This document shows positions 46,441 to 58,100 of a stretch of 64,000 bases of DNA, piece by piece. The stretch comes from Scleroderma bovista. Its lineage: Eukaryota > Basidiomycota > Agaricomycetes > Boletales > Sclerodermataceae. The translations under genes were made by a program, and so were the position numbers. The notes under the pieces were generated by a model. It was not told the origin of the DNA and searched no databases. It saw only the letters and a list, made by a program, of their open reading frames with translations. The first letter of the stretch is position 1. Every line of letters begins with the position of its first letter. The DNA is taken from positions 1 to 64,000 of the forward strand of contig JAYMGJ010000008.1 in NCBI GenBank assembly GCA_037178675.1, read 5' to 3'.

Positions 46441-49097
46441 TTACGAATCACTGTCATTTTCAATGTACGAGACACCTGGGTTCCTTTCACGAAGGATCCA
46501 GGATGAAGACACATCTGTATTCCCCTGACCCCGCGCCATCTTTGATGATACCAGCCCATATTCATCGTCGTCATCGCCAGCATTAGACTGACTGTGTCTG
46601 CGCTTGTTGACCTGAAGTGGGAGGTTTACTATTTCGGCCTGAGGAGCACCAGAATGACATGGCAGTAGATCCGGCACCGACTGTTTTTGCGTCAAACACT
46701 GACAAGTACTCAACGTCAACCGCAAGAACTTATATAGGGTGGAGTACGAGGAGAGGTCGTTGAATTCGTGCTTTCTCCCCAGATAGCCGATCACCAGCGC
46801 GTTACGAAGGGCATCGAGTGGGGCCTGGAGGGATTCAAGCTGGGGGGCAAGGAATCTGGCGAGAAGATCATATAAAGCCCCCCCTTGACTGAATACCTCT
46901 TCGCGTTTCGGGCTGCATATGCTCGTGTCCTGGAAGATCTCGGACAAAATGCCCGCAAATTCGGACCTCTCCTTGTCGGAATCAAGGTTGCAGGGAAACC
47001 GCACTAGAAGTGTCCAAAGGAGAAGCCAGAAGACGGACTCCATGTCATGCTCAAAATTGTGCACAACGAAATGGTTGTTGGGTTTGCTGGGTTTTCCCGC
47101 CACAAGGTCCGACCAAGTCTCGTCCAAGGTTGATTGAGGTATATACAGGTAGATCTGTTTCTGGATTTCCACAGCCATGAAGAAAGCCGTACCCTGACCT
47201 GCCGTCAGTGACCCCTCACTCCCGTAGATGTATGATGTCATACGCACCGTTTTTGGGTCTGGGCTACCCCTTCCGTCCGACGGACGAAAGCGCTTAGCAT
47301 ACTCTAGATCAGCTAGTATGCCTCGCACCTCGGGGTCATTGTTGACCCCAAACCAATAAAGGTTACCCGAGCTGATATCACGATGGACCCACCCAGCCAA
47401 GAACATCAATTGCAGAGCTGGACTGCCAATCAGCACCTGGGTAATAACACAATGAGAATGGAGTATCTCACCAAACACGCAAGATAACAATGCTGTCATT
47501 GCATCGCCTAATTTTGACACATCGTGCAAAGCCACACACACCTCCTTGAAAACGACACGAGACTGCCGCTTCGGACAATGGCGACGATTGAATGGTTTTT
47601 CCTTGTGCGCAAGCAGGTCGCTTGGTTGAGACAGGGACGTCCGAGAGAGGTCAGCGTGCGGAAAAGACGAGAGTCTGACGGTAGTAGGTGGTGCTTCAAA
47701 AAGTGTGGAATCAGGCTCAGCTGCCTCGGCGACCTCCTTCGACGTCGTTCCTTGCCATTCGCGGACTAGCGTAAGAAAGTACCGATGCCAATCCTGCTCC
47801 AGCAAGCACTCCCGTAGCTTCTGCTTCGACTCGTCATCCATGCCCGCGAAGCCCTTCGGTTCCACGCCTGCTTGCAATGCATTGGAAATCTTCTCGAGAT
47901 CGGCAAATATCTCTCGCTGAATGTCACCCTCGGTCATCGACCCGGCGTCAAGCCAGACGTCCTTCAAGACCACCGGATGCGAACCCTCAAGTGGCTGGAG
48001 CTCGTCAAATGATGCAACTTCGATAACCTCCCATACTCGAGTCGCACGTCCTGTTGTACATAGACTACGATGGTCGAAAATCGCCTTCTGCGTCTTGTAG
48101 TAATGACCGTCGACCTCGTAGACAAAACAAACCCTGTCTGCCTCGTGGTCCAGGCGACGTTGGATGGTCGGATCGTAGCCGAGTTCCTCTTCGGTGGCGA
48201 ACATCAATGAGAGCATGACCCAAATGTACATCCAGCAGTCCTAGACAGTCGATCAGCGTTTATTTCAGATGGACCGAACGGGTGATTTTCCTCACCTCCG
48301 TGAAGTTAAATTCCGGGGACTTGGCCGAGTGCGACCGCGAGAAGTACCAGACGGCCATTGCATCGTCCTCGATGGTGATCTGGGAAGTCGTGAGATGGGA
48401 AGCAAGATGGCCATTGGAGAAACATACGCCGTATATGTGCTTGCGACGGGGATCGTCATTCATACAGAAATTGGTGGTGCCCAACAATTGTTTACGGTTC
48501 TGATACGCGTAAGTGGAGTGAACCCACCAAGAGAGCGGGTACTGTGCGCACCTCTCGAACGTCCTTTCGAGTGGTCTTATATTCCGAAGGAACGGCGAGA
48601 TCTGCCACAGGTATGGTGGACGACTGTACTGAGGATGGTGGCATTGTTGACTGCCTGAGCTTGAGCAGTGCGTCTATCTTGAAATTTGCGCCGTAAGTCT
48701 CGGCTTCGTTGAAACTGTCGGGCTGTTGTAGGAATTGGCATGATGCCTCACGTCCGTTGGCAAGTGTGAGTTTTTGCAGTACATCGGCGATAGCGACAAG
48801 GGGCTCGTAACGCTTCTTCTCGTTCACAGTCCTGATATTAGACGGGCTGACAGGATAACTTGTGAACTGGAGCCGAGACCCATCTGACTCGACAAGCTTG
48901 GCGGCCTTGAGAGCGGTGACTGCAGCTTCGACATCCGCCACGGACACTTCGAATGGGAGGTAGTGATCGAATCCTGTTTCGCCCCATCCCAGACAACGGA
49001 CCATTTCGTTCCTCATCTGAACGAGAATCTCTGAGCGATGTTGAGTAAGGTCTCTCGTTGACCTCGGAGTGCCTGACTTGTGAGGTGTGTCTAACAT
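46441..49097 (-). CDS. FunK1-family protein kinase
   Basis: FunK1 kinases are a fungal expansion typical of mushrooms. Three exons join in frame: 49097-48552, 48499-48296 and 48240-46441, with GT-AG introns of 52 and 55 bases. The N-terminal half has the family's ATEEELGYDPT and HYYKTQKAIFDHRSLCTTGR. The catalytic loop reads WVHRDISSGNLYW, the metal-binding motif is ADLEYAKR (DLE where kinases have DFG, normal for FunK1), and GTAFFMAVEIQ is the APE-like block. The C-terminal tail has KRRHSQ and an acidic DDDDEYG. Total is about 850 residues. The start ATG 49097 lies only about 85 bases from the telomere-like repeats, so its promoter overlaps mobile DNA. Confidence 0.85.
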
Positions 49098-49174
49098 CCG
49101 TTGGCTGCATCAGAGTTCAATAAGACTGATCAGGCTACAAACGTTGCATGCAATCCGGAACATGACCTACACCA

Positions 49175-49280
49175 CCGGTTAGGTATGGTTAGGTTCGGTT
49201 AGGTTCGGTGTTAACCCAATTAGGGTAGGGTTTAGGTACTAGTTAGGTTCAGTTAAGGTTGGTTAGGTTTTTCATTCGAT
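49175..49280. repeat. Degenerate telomere-like repeats
   Basis: About ten imperfect TTAGG-type units (GGTTAGG, GGTTAGGT, TTAGGGTAGGG, GTTTAGG) lie between the kinase gene and the 3' end of the reverse transcriptase gene. Read on the RT sense strand they are CCTAAC repeats, able to pair with a G-rich telomere overhang. Confidence 0.75.
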
Positions 49281-49343
49281 CAAAAGCCGAGGTTCCTGAT
49301 CGGATGCTTCTAGCCTTAAACTGCGGATTGCCCTAGTTAAACC

Positions 49344-51470
49344 TCATACATCGGTGATATCGATGTCGACCAATTGGTCCCAGTAATCAGGAGATTCTCC
49401 CCGAGTACTGTCTAGCTCAGCAAGAAGCGATCGCTTCCAAGCTTGTGACACGTCGAACAGGTTGCGTGTACGCTTCCTGCTCACGAGCCACCGTTTATCA
49501 CATAACCCAGCGCGTTTGACGTCGAAGATGGTTTCCTCGACCGAGCGTCCGGCGGACTCACCGTCGGTTAGCCTACCATAGTGAGTAACAACCCAGTCGC
49601 AGGGCCGCTCAGACGGCACCACATTCCGCCACCGTGCGCTAGCCTGAACTTGGCCGAGACTAGCACACTCCCCTGAAGAGGAGGGCCCATCAGTGGTACC
49701 ATTGGATCCGGAGGACCCGCCGGCTCCCTGCCAGTCACCCTGAGGGGGAGCAGGAGGCTGTTGCTTAGCAACGGAAACAGGATACTCGTCTATAACGAAC
49801 GTCCGAGCTTCCGGAGTGAACCCGATAGACCTTCCTAAGGGAATACCGGGCCGGAACTCATGTCGGGACCTCTCTGCGGTGTCTTCCGTACACCACATGT
49901 GGTCATAGATGCCGTTTAAGTACGTCATCCATTGGGATGTGATTGTCTTGCTGAGTTCATCGACATTGAACGCGTACCATGCCGGATTAAACTCGGTCTT
50001 AAGGACCAGAACGGGCCGTGCGGGTTCCGGCTCGGAGAGCCGTTGTTCCCACCGTTCTGCCAGGTGATCCTTAGTCCAAGTCAAAACCAACTTTTCTGGA
50101 TACCCACGTGCCATATAGAGACCCTTAAGGTCTTTAATGGCCGAGACATACTCTTCAACAGAGGACGAGAGCGTGGCCAGGCGTGACATCTCACCGATGT
50201 AAGTTCCCCGTTTTACATCTTTAGGGTGGTGAGATACCCATGGTATGCGTTCTTTGTGGTTTAGTTTCTTCTGATAGGGTCGGTGCCCGATCTGACCGGT
50301 AACCGGATCGAGGTACACCAACATGTCCAGGAATGGAACGTTATATTCCGAAACTTCCCACAGTAGTCGAACACGTTCTTTGCCAGGGTCATCGTATCGC
50401 AAGATCGAGGCCACCTTAAGTGTGTTTTCCGCACTATCGGCATATACAATTCCTAGGACGTCATCGATATATCTACCGATGAATGCCCACCCTAAGTCCT
50501 TAAGCGATTGCTCGCTGGAGAATAGGTGTTCCTCAAAGTAGGCACTCCATAGATTAGCGATGTCAGGCGATGGAGCCTGTCCCATTGCTAAGCCCTGAGT
50601 TTGGAGCCAGTAGCGTCCTTGGAATTCGACTACATTATTTAGATTGGCTATGAGTAAACACCGGCGGAATAATTCTATTTGCCGCTCGTTAAGCGTGTTT
50701 GCATAGTGTGCCTTGAATAGTAACATTACTATGTCAAGTGCTTCTTCCAAGGGGATACTCGGATAGAAGGCGACGACATCGCCGCTCACTAACCAGGCCT
50801 TTTTAGACCGGTCAAGCCGTAATGTTGAAAACTTTTGTGCAAGGTGCTTGGTCCCATGTAACACAAATTTGCAGCGCTCTACGAGCAGCTTCAACATTTT
50901 GGAAACATACTTAGCAACAGGGGCCTGGGCGCTGGAGTGACAGGGAATTATGGGCCGGTGTTTAACCGGCTTCTTATGTATTTTTGGAATCACATAGAAC
51001 CGAGGAATACTCGGCAAACCCTCAGACCCTTCGGCCGGACATTTGTTTACCAGAAATTTAACAAGTTGCTCGCTTGCGCCTTCGGAGTCTAGCCCTTCGG
51101 CGATAGCACGAACTTCTCGTACAGTTTCCATGAGAATATCATGGCATCGGTCAGATGAGATGGACTCATACTGTGATGCATCGTTCAAGATAGACTCGAC
51201 GCCCTCTATGAACCATTGCTTCGTGATTATAGCTACACTGAGGTTCTTATCGGTAATCGTCACAATGAGCTTATTTGCCCGTAGTGAGTCCTGGACGGCC
51301 TGCCAATCGATGAGACTAGAAGCATAATCTCTGTGGGTTACGATCGTGGGTACGACTATACAGCCTGTGGTGGAATTATAATTACAAACTGTAAACAATC
51401 TTTTGGGAAATGTAATGATGGGAGGAGGTAGATAGACTGATTGGGAGGTCCCAGTCCAAGTTTCAGACAA
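49344..51470 (-). CDS. Penelope-like element reverse transcriptase, endonuclease-lacking (Coprina-like)
   Basis: It copies element RNA into DNA at chromosome ends or breaks. The open frame of 708 codons starts with TTG and has no good ATG, while the frame stays open only a few codons further, so the 5' end is probably truncated. RT motifs: TDKNLSVAI (residues 73-81), IPKIHKKP (161-168) with HRPI, motif A SGDVVAFYPSIP with Asp 231, motif B QGLAMGQAPSPDIANLW (292-308), motif C YIDDVLGI (334-341). The C-terminal ~200 residues are Gly/Ser/Pro-rich then basic, with no GIY-YIG nuclease. Lack of the nuclease, CCTAAC repeats after the stop codon and a basidiomycete host all fit the telomere-associated Coprina group. 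Confidence 0.85.
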   Translation of the reverse strand: MSETWTGTSQSVYLPPPIITFPKRLFTVCNYNSTTGCIVVPTIVTHRDYASSLIDWQAVQDSLRANKLIVTITDKNLSVAIITKQWFIEGVESILNDASQYESISSDRCHDILMETVREVRAIAEGLDSEGASEQLVKFLVNKCPAEGSEGLPSIPRFYVIPKIHKKPVKHRPIIPCHSSAQAPVAKYVSKMLKLLVERCKFVLHGTKHLAQKFSTLRLDRSKKAWLVSGDVVAFYPSIPLEEALDIVMLLFKAHYANTLNERQIELFRRCLLIANLNNVVEFQGRYWLQTQGLAMGQAPSPDIANLWSAYFEEHLFSSEQSLKDLGWAFIGRYIDDVLGIVYADSAENTLKVASILRYDDPGKERVRLLWEVSEYNVPFLDMLVYLDPVTGQIGHRPYQKKLNHKERIPWVSHHPKDVKRGTYIGEMSRLATLSSSVEEYVSAIKDLKGLYMARGYPEKLVLTWTKDHLAERWEQRLSEPEPARPVLVLKTEFNPAWYAFNVDELSKTITSQWMTYLNGIYDHMWCTEDTAERSRHEFRPGIPLGRSIGFTPEARTFVIDEYPVSVAKQQPPAPPQGDWQGAGGSSGSNGTTDGPSSSGECASLGQVQASARWRNVVPSERPCDWVVTHYGRLTDGESAGRSVEETIFDVKRAGLCDKRWLVSRKRTRNLFDVSQAWKRSLLAELDSTRGESPDYWDQLVDIDITDV

Positions 51471-51589
51471 AACGGCGGTCGGAATAATATTCTACAGGTG
51501 ATGCAAGCATGCTTGGGTACCGGAAACACATCTTATTAGGAAATATTCTGCAAGGCTCAGGACCATTCCCATAATCTTCAGAGACCTCA

Positions 51590-52060
51590 AAAACCCCAAT
51601 AACAACCATTTGAACAATCTGTAATAGCTTCCTGAATTTATTAGATACAGTAATGTAAGGTATGAGGAGTAGGGTGTGTGTGTTGTCGCAAAAAAATACA
51701 GGTACATCACAAATGTTCTTTCCACAGTCCTGTGATGATATATATATGGGGTAGACATGTTTCAGGTATCAGTGACATGCTCCTGAATTTTCTGAGACCA
51801 ATATAAGATGAGAAGAGTCACACTGGGTATATTCATAGGAACACATGTTGGGGTGTAGGAATCAACTCCCATCATCTTTCTAGTCATTTATAACATCCAT
51901 ATTACCACTGTCAATATGCTGAAAAGACTGTCTGAATTTATTTGATATCATGCTATCTGATATAAGGAGAAGGGTATGTATGTTGCTGAAAAGAATACAG
52001 AAACACTCACAGTGTCCTTCACATGGTCCTATGATGATATATAGTTGGGGTAGATGGGTG
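51590..52060. repeat. Three diverged tandem units of ~150 bp
   Basis: The mark CTGAATTT recurs at about 51632, 51783 and 51932, with similar neighbouring sequence (for example TGATGATATATA followed by GGGGTAGA in units 1 and 3). The period equals that of the array at 53.5 kb, but I could not align the unit to it. No gene lies in 51471-52140. Confidence 0.55.
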
Positions 52061-52139
52061 TGTTGGTAGGAAAAAGTTGTTGTGGTCAAAAGTTGTATGC
52101 TACTATAAACTAAGTTCATAATCGACTAAAGCAGGTGAA

Positions 52140-53365
52140 ATCGTGCTGTGGAGTGATTTGTGCATGTGGCTGATCCAGACAACTATTCTTAAAGATGGAT
52201 TCATTACCATGGCCTTTGAATCAAAGGAGGGAAAACAATTTACTCTCACCATGCACACACTCCTGAGCAGACAAAGTAAGTGGTGGATTTTGCTGGGTGT
52301 CCAAAAGCCTTTGTCCATTTTCGATTGTCGAAGACAGGAGATTTCAGTCTTTAATGAAGACAGGTGGCCCTTCATACCAAATACCTTCCCTTCATGATGG
52401 ACTGAGTTATTCCATGTCTATCTTATCTTCACACACACTCAAACCTGTGTCACTAAGATGTTACGAGTTAGTTTAGATACAAACCAATATGAGTTTGACT
52501 AATTATTTACCAGGAATATGATAGTGGGCTGAATTTCACTACTGATGCTTGGATGACAGCAAACCATCATGCACCCATTGCATCCTGTGTCCATCTGGAG
52601 CACAATGGCACAACACTGATGATGCCATCAGACATTATTCAAGTACCTATATTAGTGGGTGACTAACCTGATGTACCTTGTGAGCGCTGACATGATATCA
52701 GTCCCACACTGGTCTCGAAATGGAAACAGTGTTTGCAAGTATTCTGGAAGGTCTTGGATTAGCAGAAAAGGTTTTACTCGATTCAAACTTATCTGCTAAT
52801 TGGATACTTGAGAGTACTCCTAGATATTTGGTGTGATGTGTGACAATGCAATGAATAACAATGTCATGATCCAAGAGCTCTGTACACTCGAAAATAAGTT
52901 TGCTGACTCTCCAAGCCATACATGCTGTTTGTTCATATTGTGGGCCTCATTGCCAAGTCACTGATCTGCAAATTCAATGGAAAGAATGCAACCATCAAAG
53001 AAGAAACTGAACTGGCTAGATTGACAAAAGAGTTGTCTTAGGAAGAAAGCATGGTTCAGATCGAGGATGATGGTGATGATGAAGCTATGCAGGAGATCGA
53101 CAACAATGAGAGATGAATGGAATAGAATGGATGATCTGACAGAGGTAGCAAGCATCGAGGTTGAAACGTTGATCCATGGCCTACAAGATCAGAACCATTG
53201 ATCAATTGTTGCATGGTGGTCAGTTTGATATCACAAGATGTTTCAACATAATGAAATTATACCCTTTACTTGCTGGAATATGCGGCCTCTCGACATACAT
53301 TGGTTTATCCGCACCCAAATACGTCAAGCCTACTTGCCCAGTGACAAATGCTTTATATACCTGAA
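52140..53365 (+). pseudogene. Decayed hAT-family transposase
   Basis: Pieces in all three frames spell a hAT transposase in the right order: LWSDLCMWLIQTTILKDG with FALTMHTLLS-like, then GLNFTTDAWMTANHHAPIAS, HTGLEMETVFASILEGLG, and CDNAMNNNVMIQEL with HTCCLFILW. Stops and frame changes break it throughout. TTDAW and CDNAMNN correspond to the first and second catalytic Asp regions. Later pieces around 53,180-53,360 (RTIDQLLHGGQFDITRC) are not placed. It ends just before the left satellite array. Confidence 0.65.
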
Positions 53366-53504
53366 AGCATTCCATCTTCTGTTCCCTATCAAATGGTGAG
53401 AGACGTGTTGATACAACACTTGGCTTGAATGGTTGGAAAGTATTCAAGATGTCGACCTGTGCATTTAATCTATATGACATACATCCACTTGATGTTGAGT
53501 AGTC

Positions 53505-55165
53505 ACTGTAATAATTTTATGGTTGTGTTCTGCATGTACCAGCCTTGGTATGATTGTACCAATGAGGTATAATGTTGCAAGCAAGTGCGAAGAAATGGGA
53601 GGATGGTGTATAATTATTCGGGGTTTGACTATAGGGGAAGGACTCTGTAATAATTGATGGACGTATTCTGAAGCTTGTAAACACTTTTGATAGCCCTTGT
53701 ACTATTTTAACAACTAGGTATAATATATCGAAAAAGTGCAAACAAGTGGGAAGATGGTGTACAAGTGTTGGGTGGTTGGCTATGTGGGTAGACCTCTGTA
53801 ATAATTCAATGGTTGCGTTCTGCAGCTTGTAAATACTTTTAATACCATTCTTACTATTGTAACGGCTATTTAGGATGTTGCGAACAAGTGCGAACAAATG
53901 GGAAGATGGCATACAAGTGTTGGGGGTGACGATAGGGGCAGATCTCTGTAATATTTCGATGAGCACGTTCTCAGCTTGTACACACCTGTACCAGTACTTG
54001 TACCATGGTCGGGAATATGTGGAATGTTGCTAATGGGTGCGAACAAATGGAAAGGTGGTGCACAAGTGTTAGTGGTTGACCATACAGGTTGACTTCTGTG
54101 ATAATTTAATGGTGGTGTTCCACAGCTTGTAAACACTTGTTGCAGCATTTGTACTATTGTTAGAACTAGGTAAAATGTTTCAAACAAGTGCGAACAAATG
54201 AGAAGGTGGAGGACAAGCATTAGACGGTTGCCTATAGTGACAGACCTCTTGAATGATTGACGTGCATGTTCCACAGTTTGTAAACACATGGAAAAGCATT
54301 GGTACCATTGTAGGGACTAGGTGGAACATTGCGAACAAGTGCGAACAAATGGGACGATGGTATACAAGTGTTAGGGGGTTGACTATAGGGCAGGCCTCTC
54401 TAATCATTTGAAGGGCATATTCTGCAGCTTGCAAAAACCTGTAGCATCACCTGGATGATCCTATAGACTGGGTGGAATGTTGCGAACAAGTGCGAACGAA
54501 TAGGAAGATGGTTTACAAGTATTAGGGGGTTGACTGTTCAATGGGCATGTCCTGCAACTTGTAAAAACATATAGCAGCACCTGGACGATCTTATGGACTG
54601 GGTGGAAGTTGTAAACAAGTGCAAACAAATAGAAAGATGGTGTACAAGTGTTAGGGGGTTGGCAATAGGGGCAGGCATCTCTAATCATTCGATTGGCATG
54701 TTCTGCAGCTTGTAAAAACCTATAGCAGCTCCTGGATGATCATATGGACTAGATGGAATGTTGTGAACGAGTGCGAACAAATAGGAAGATGGTGTACAAG
54801 TGTTAAGGGGTTGACTATAGGGGAAAAACCTCTGTGATGATTTGATGGTCGTGTTATGCAGCTTGTACACACTTGTTACAGCCATTCCACTATCGGTAGA
54901 ACCAGGCTCCATGTTGGAAACGAGTACGAACAAATGGGAAGATGGTGTACAAGTGTTGGGGGTGACTATAGGCAAATCTCTGTAATAAGTCGATGGTCAG
55001 ATTCTTCAGCTTGTAAACACATGTAGCAGCCTTTGTACTATTTTAAACACCAGAAGGAACATTGCGAACAAGTTCCAATATAGTGTACCAGTGTTGGGGG
55101 TTGCATACAGCAGTAGACCCCTATTGGATCTTTAAAAGACCCAGGGTACACATCTGCATCCATTA
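53505..55165. repeat. Left tandem array, about 11 units of ~149 bp
   Basis: The core TGCGAACAAGTGCGAACAAA-like sequence recurs near 53576, 53727, 53875, 54027, 54176, 54328, 54477, 54610, 54760, 54912 and 55060. Each unit also has GCTTGTAAACACTTG and GTGTACAAGTGTTGGGGG. The units are diverged but never lose register. The array stops about 35 bases short of the stop codon of the minus-strand giant gene. Confidence 0.9.
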
Positions 55166-55197
55166 GATGCGGGACAATACTAATAATAGGTCATTCC

Positions 55198-58100
55198 TCA
55201 TTCCTCATCCTCCTCCCTCCCCCTTTCATCATCCCCCTCCTCATGTGATTCATCATCCCCTTCTTTCTCTACCACTCTATTCTTTTTTGGAGGCTGACGG
55301 GTATTCCTTGCCTTTGCTGACTTTCGCTGTCTTGCCTGTTGTAGACTCTTCTTCTCCAATTGCAACACTTTGTTGGTAAGTATATCATCATACCCTGCAT
55401 GCCGCATGAGGTCCATGTGCAGCATATTATTTGTCTTCACAACTCGACAGGCTTTCTTCCTCTTCTTGCACTGATCCTTCTCCATTGAAATTCCCTCGAT
55501 CTTGTAGAACTTAGGGTTTGTCACCAGCACTATCCTGTCTTCTTCTGCTCTCCAGGTCTTTCCAGGAGTCTTTGCACTGCCTTTCATGGAGTCTGGCAAG
55601 GTCTGAAGAAGGGAGAACATCTTCCCAAGACGATCCGTGACCTCCAAGCATTCCCCCGCAGTCCTTCTCTCCATCACCTGGTGGTACTCCCAGATGTATC
55701 CTGGCTTTTTCCAGAGGGAACTCCAAGGAGATCTCCGTGCAGGCTGTTCTAGAGTTGCCTCTGGGAAGAAAATATCCATCCTTTCTGCAAAGCTGAGCTG
55801 GCGACGACCTGCTCCTGCGCTCCCTGGTATCTCTGCATTGCAGGCCTTGAATTTACAGGCTCGGATGGTCTTATAAACCTGGTTAAGTGTCCAACTCTCC
55901 ATAGCATCCTGCAAGGAAGCGGGTTCTGGTCTGCTCCTTGGGTCTGTGAGCCAAGAATCCTGTATCTGAATCCAGAACTGGCAGGTGAATTGCACAAATA
56001 GCTTTCCCACCACTGGTTCAAGACAGAAAAACTGTTCGGACCATCTCCATGGCCGCATGATTAACCAAGGCTGCATTTGAATGGTGGTCTTCAATCTTGA
56101 CCAAGTTGGCATGTTTCCGATTGGAAACTCTTCTGCACAATCCTCTAGAGGAATCCTTGGCCAGGTCGGCCTTCCATTCCTCTTTGTCAATTTTCCCTGC
56201 ATTACCCTCAGCACCTCCAGGTCATCGTATTGCTGCACCGCTTTGAGATGAGGCGTCCTCTTCAGGTCTAGGTCCAGCAGGAAGAACATCCCAAACCTTC
56301 CACATACCCTTGAGAACTGGAGAAGAGTCATGGATTCTCTGACATGATAGTTGAGAATTATTGGGGTGGAGGAGGTGCATCGAATCATGTGACAGATAAT
56401 GCCTGTCAGAATTCCCAGGTTGGGTGGTTCCAGTTCCTTGAGTCTCATCTGAGTCATCTGGAGTGCCCTGACACGTCTGGCCAGAAATTCAAACCAGACC
56501 TCGGATCGTATCCACAGGATAGGATCTGAAGCTATAAACATTTCGACCTGTAGGAGCGTTCAAGATGACAGTCAAAGATATGCCTATGAAATCTCACCCT
56601 GCAAGGTAACTCGATCATCAGTACTTCTGCAGCCATCCCACTCATTCTATATTCATCTCGAACTCCATATGACCTTTTCTTAGCCTGTCCAGAATAGATT
56701 TTGATGGCCTGCATGCATTGTTCCATATAGTCACCATTCAGGGCATATGCATCCTTGTCCATCGCAAAGGTGGGCAAGTTATCATTTGGTCGGACTGCCT
56801 CATAGGCAAGATTGTAGGCACTCCTGAATGCGATGTGAGTTTGTCTCCCTCTCTCCTGGGACATCTCTGCTTGAATACCACCATAACGCCCAAGAGTACA
56901 TGTATGGTGTAGGTTCCCCTGCAGATAACCACCAGCACCAAAGGACGCTTCCAGAGAATCCAGTCGCCACAATCCTACCAGCTTTTCGTCACATGTAGGA
57001 TGGATCCCAATGCCCAAGTCGACCAACAGTTCGCCATTGTTTCTGTCAGTCATGTATGGCCAATCCAGGGCAGGTATCCCTTCAATAAGAGTCTCTATGG
57101 CAGATTTATCTCCTCGGAATAAACAGCTTTTTGCCCACAGCTTGATTCCCTTGCATTCCAGGACGAAAAAAGGAGCCATAGTTTGCATACCGGAGAGAAT
57201 CATCCATGATGATCTCCTCCATGGTGGACTGGATCTTCTTCAATGTATGCATAGAAAAGGGGACTGCTTTGGGACGGCCAGGCTTTCTTTTTCCACCCTT
57301 TCGTGCCTTGAACCTCACTTCATCCAGAGTGAGGGATACATATGGGGCGCTCCCAACGTCTGCATGTTCACAAATGGCAGGAAGCAAAATATTCTCCCAA
57401 AAAAAGTCTAGGATCTCCTTTGGTATGCGGCTGGCATGCCTGTGGGTTATCTCATCCCTGTGTATCATCCTGGGGAAGCAGATATAGACATGCATGTTTC
57501 CGGAAGCGTTGCTCAAGGTACCAAAGGTGGTATGAGGGACTCCAGACAGTGGAAATGACATGGTCAGCCACTCAGTACGGCCCCCCAAAGCACAGGCATC
57601 TTGCTCGGATTGGGGTACAAGGATGTCAACATACACATGGTTGTTCTTGTGCATGGGGGCCTTCTCCTCCAGAATAGGACCAAGGTAGATGGCAAGTGGA
57701 GTGGAGAACTGAAGAGAACGAGTGACCCATACCAGACTGTCAATGTCCACTGTCACAAGCAAGTCCTCGGAAGCCACTTTGATGCCGTCCAGTTCCATAT
57801 TGAGGCAGATGTGATGTCCATCCCTATGTCGCCCACAAGTGAAGGTATTCAATAGGCTGTTAGAATTTCTGTCCCCACTCAGTTGTATCATCTGAGATGC
57901 ACTCAGTATGGTTACATCTTCCACCATGACTCTTGGAATGGGAAATGAATGTGGAAACGGAAACTGTCCCCGAGCAAGAGAGTATTCACCTGTCAAGACT
58001 TCTAAGAAATTGGCACAGTTCAGATCATGTTGTCACTCACCAGTAACATGGTCATCAATCTGATGAGAGGAGTCATAGTTGTCAGGAATTCCAACAGGGA

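Noticed and set aside
53517..54975. Several minus-strand open frames with repeated TPNTCTPSSHLFALV-like peptides
   Set aside because: They are translations of the left satellite units, in changing frames, with no start or splice context.
53505..55165. CRISPR-like array
   Set aside because: Units of ~149 bp are similar along their full length, without unique spacers, and the genome is eukaryotic.
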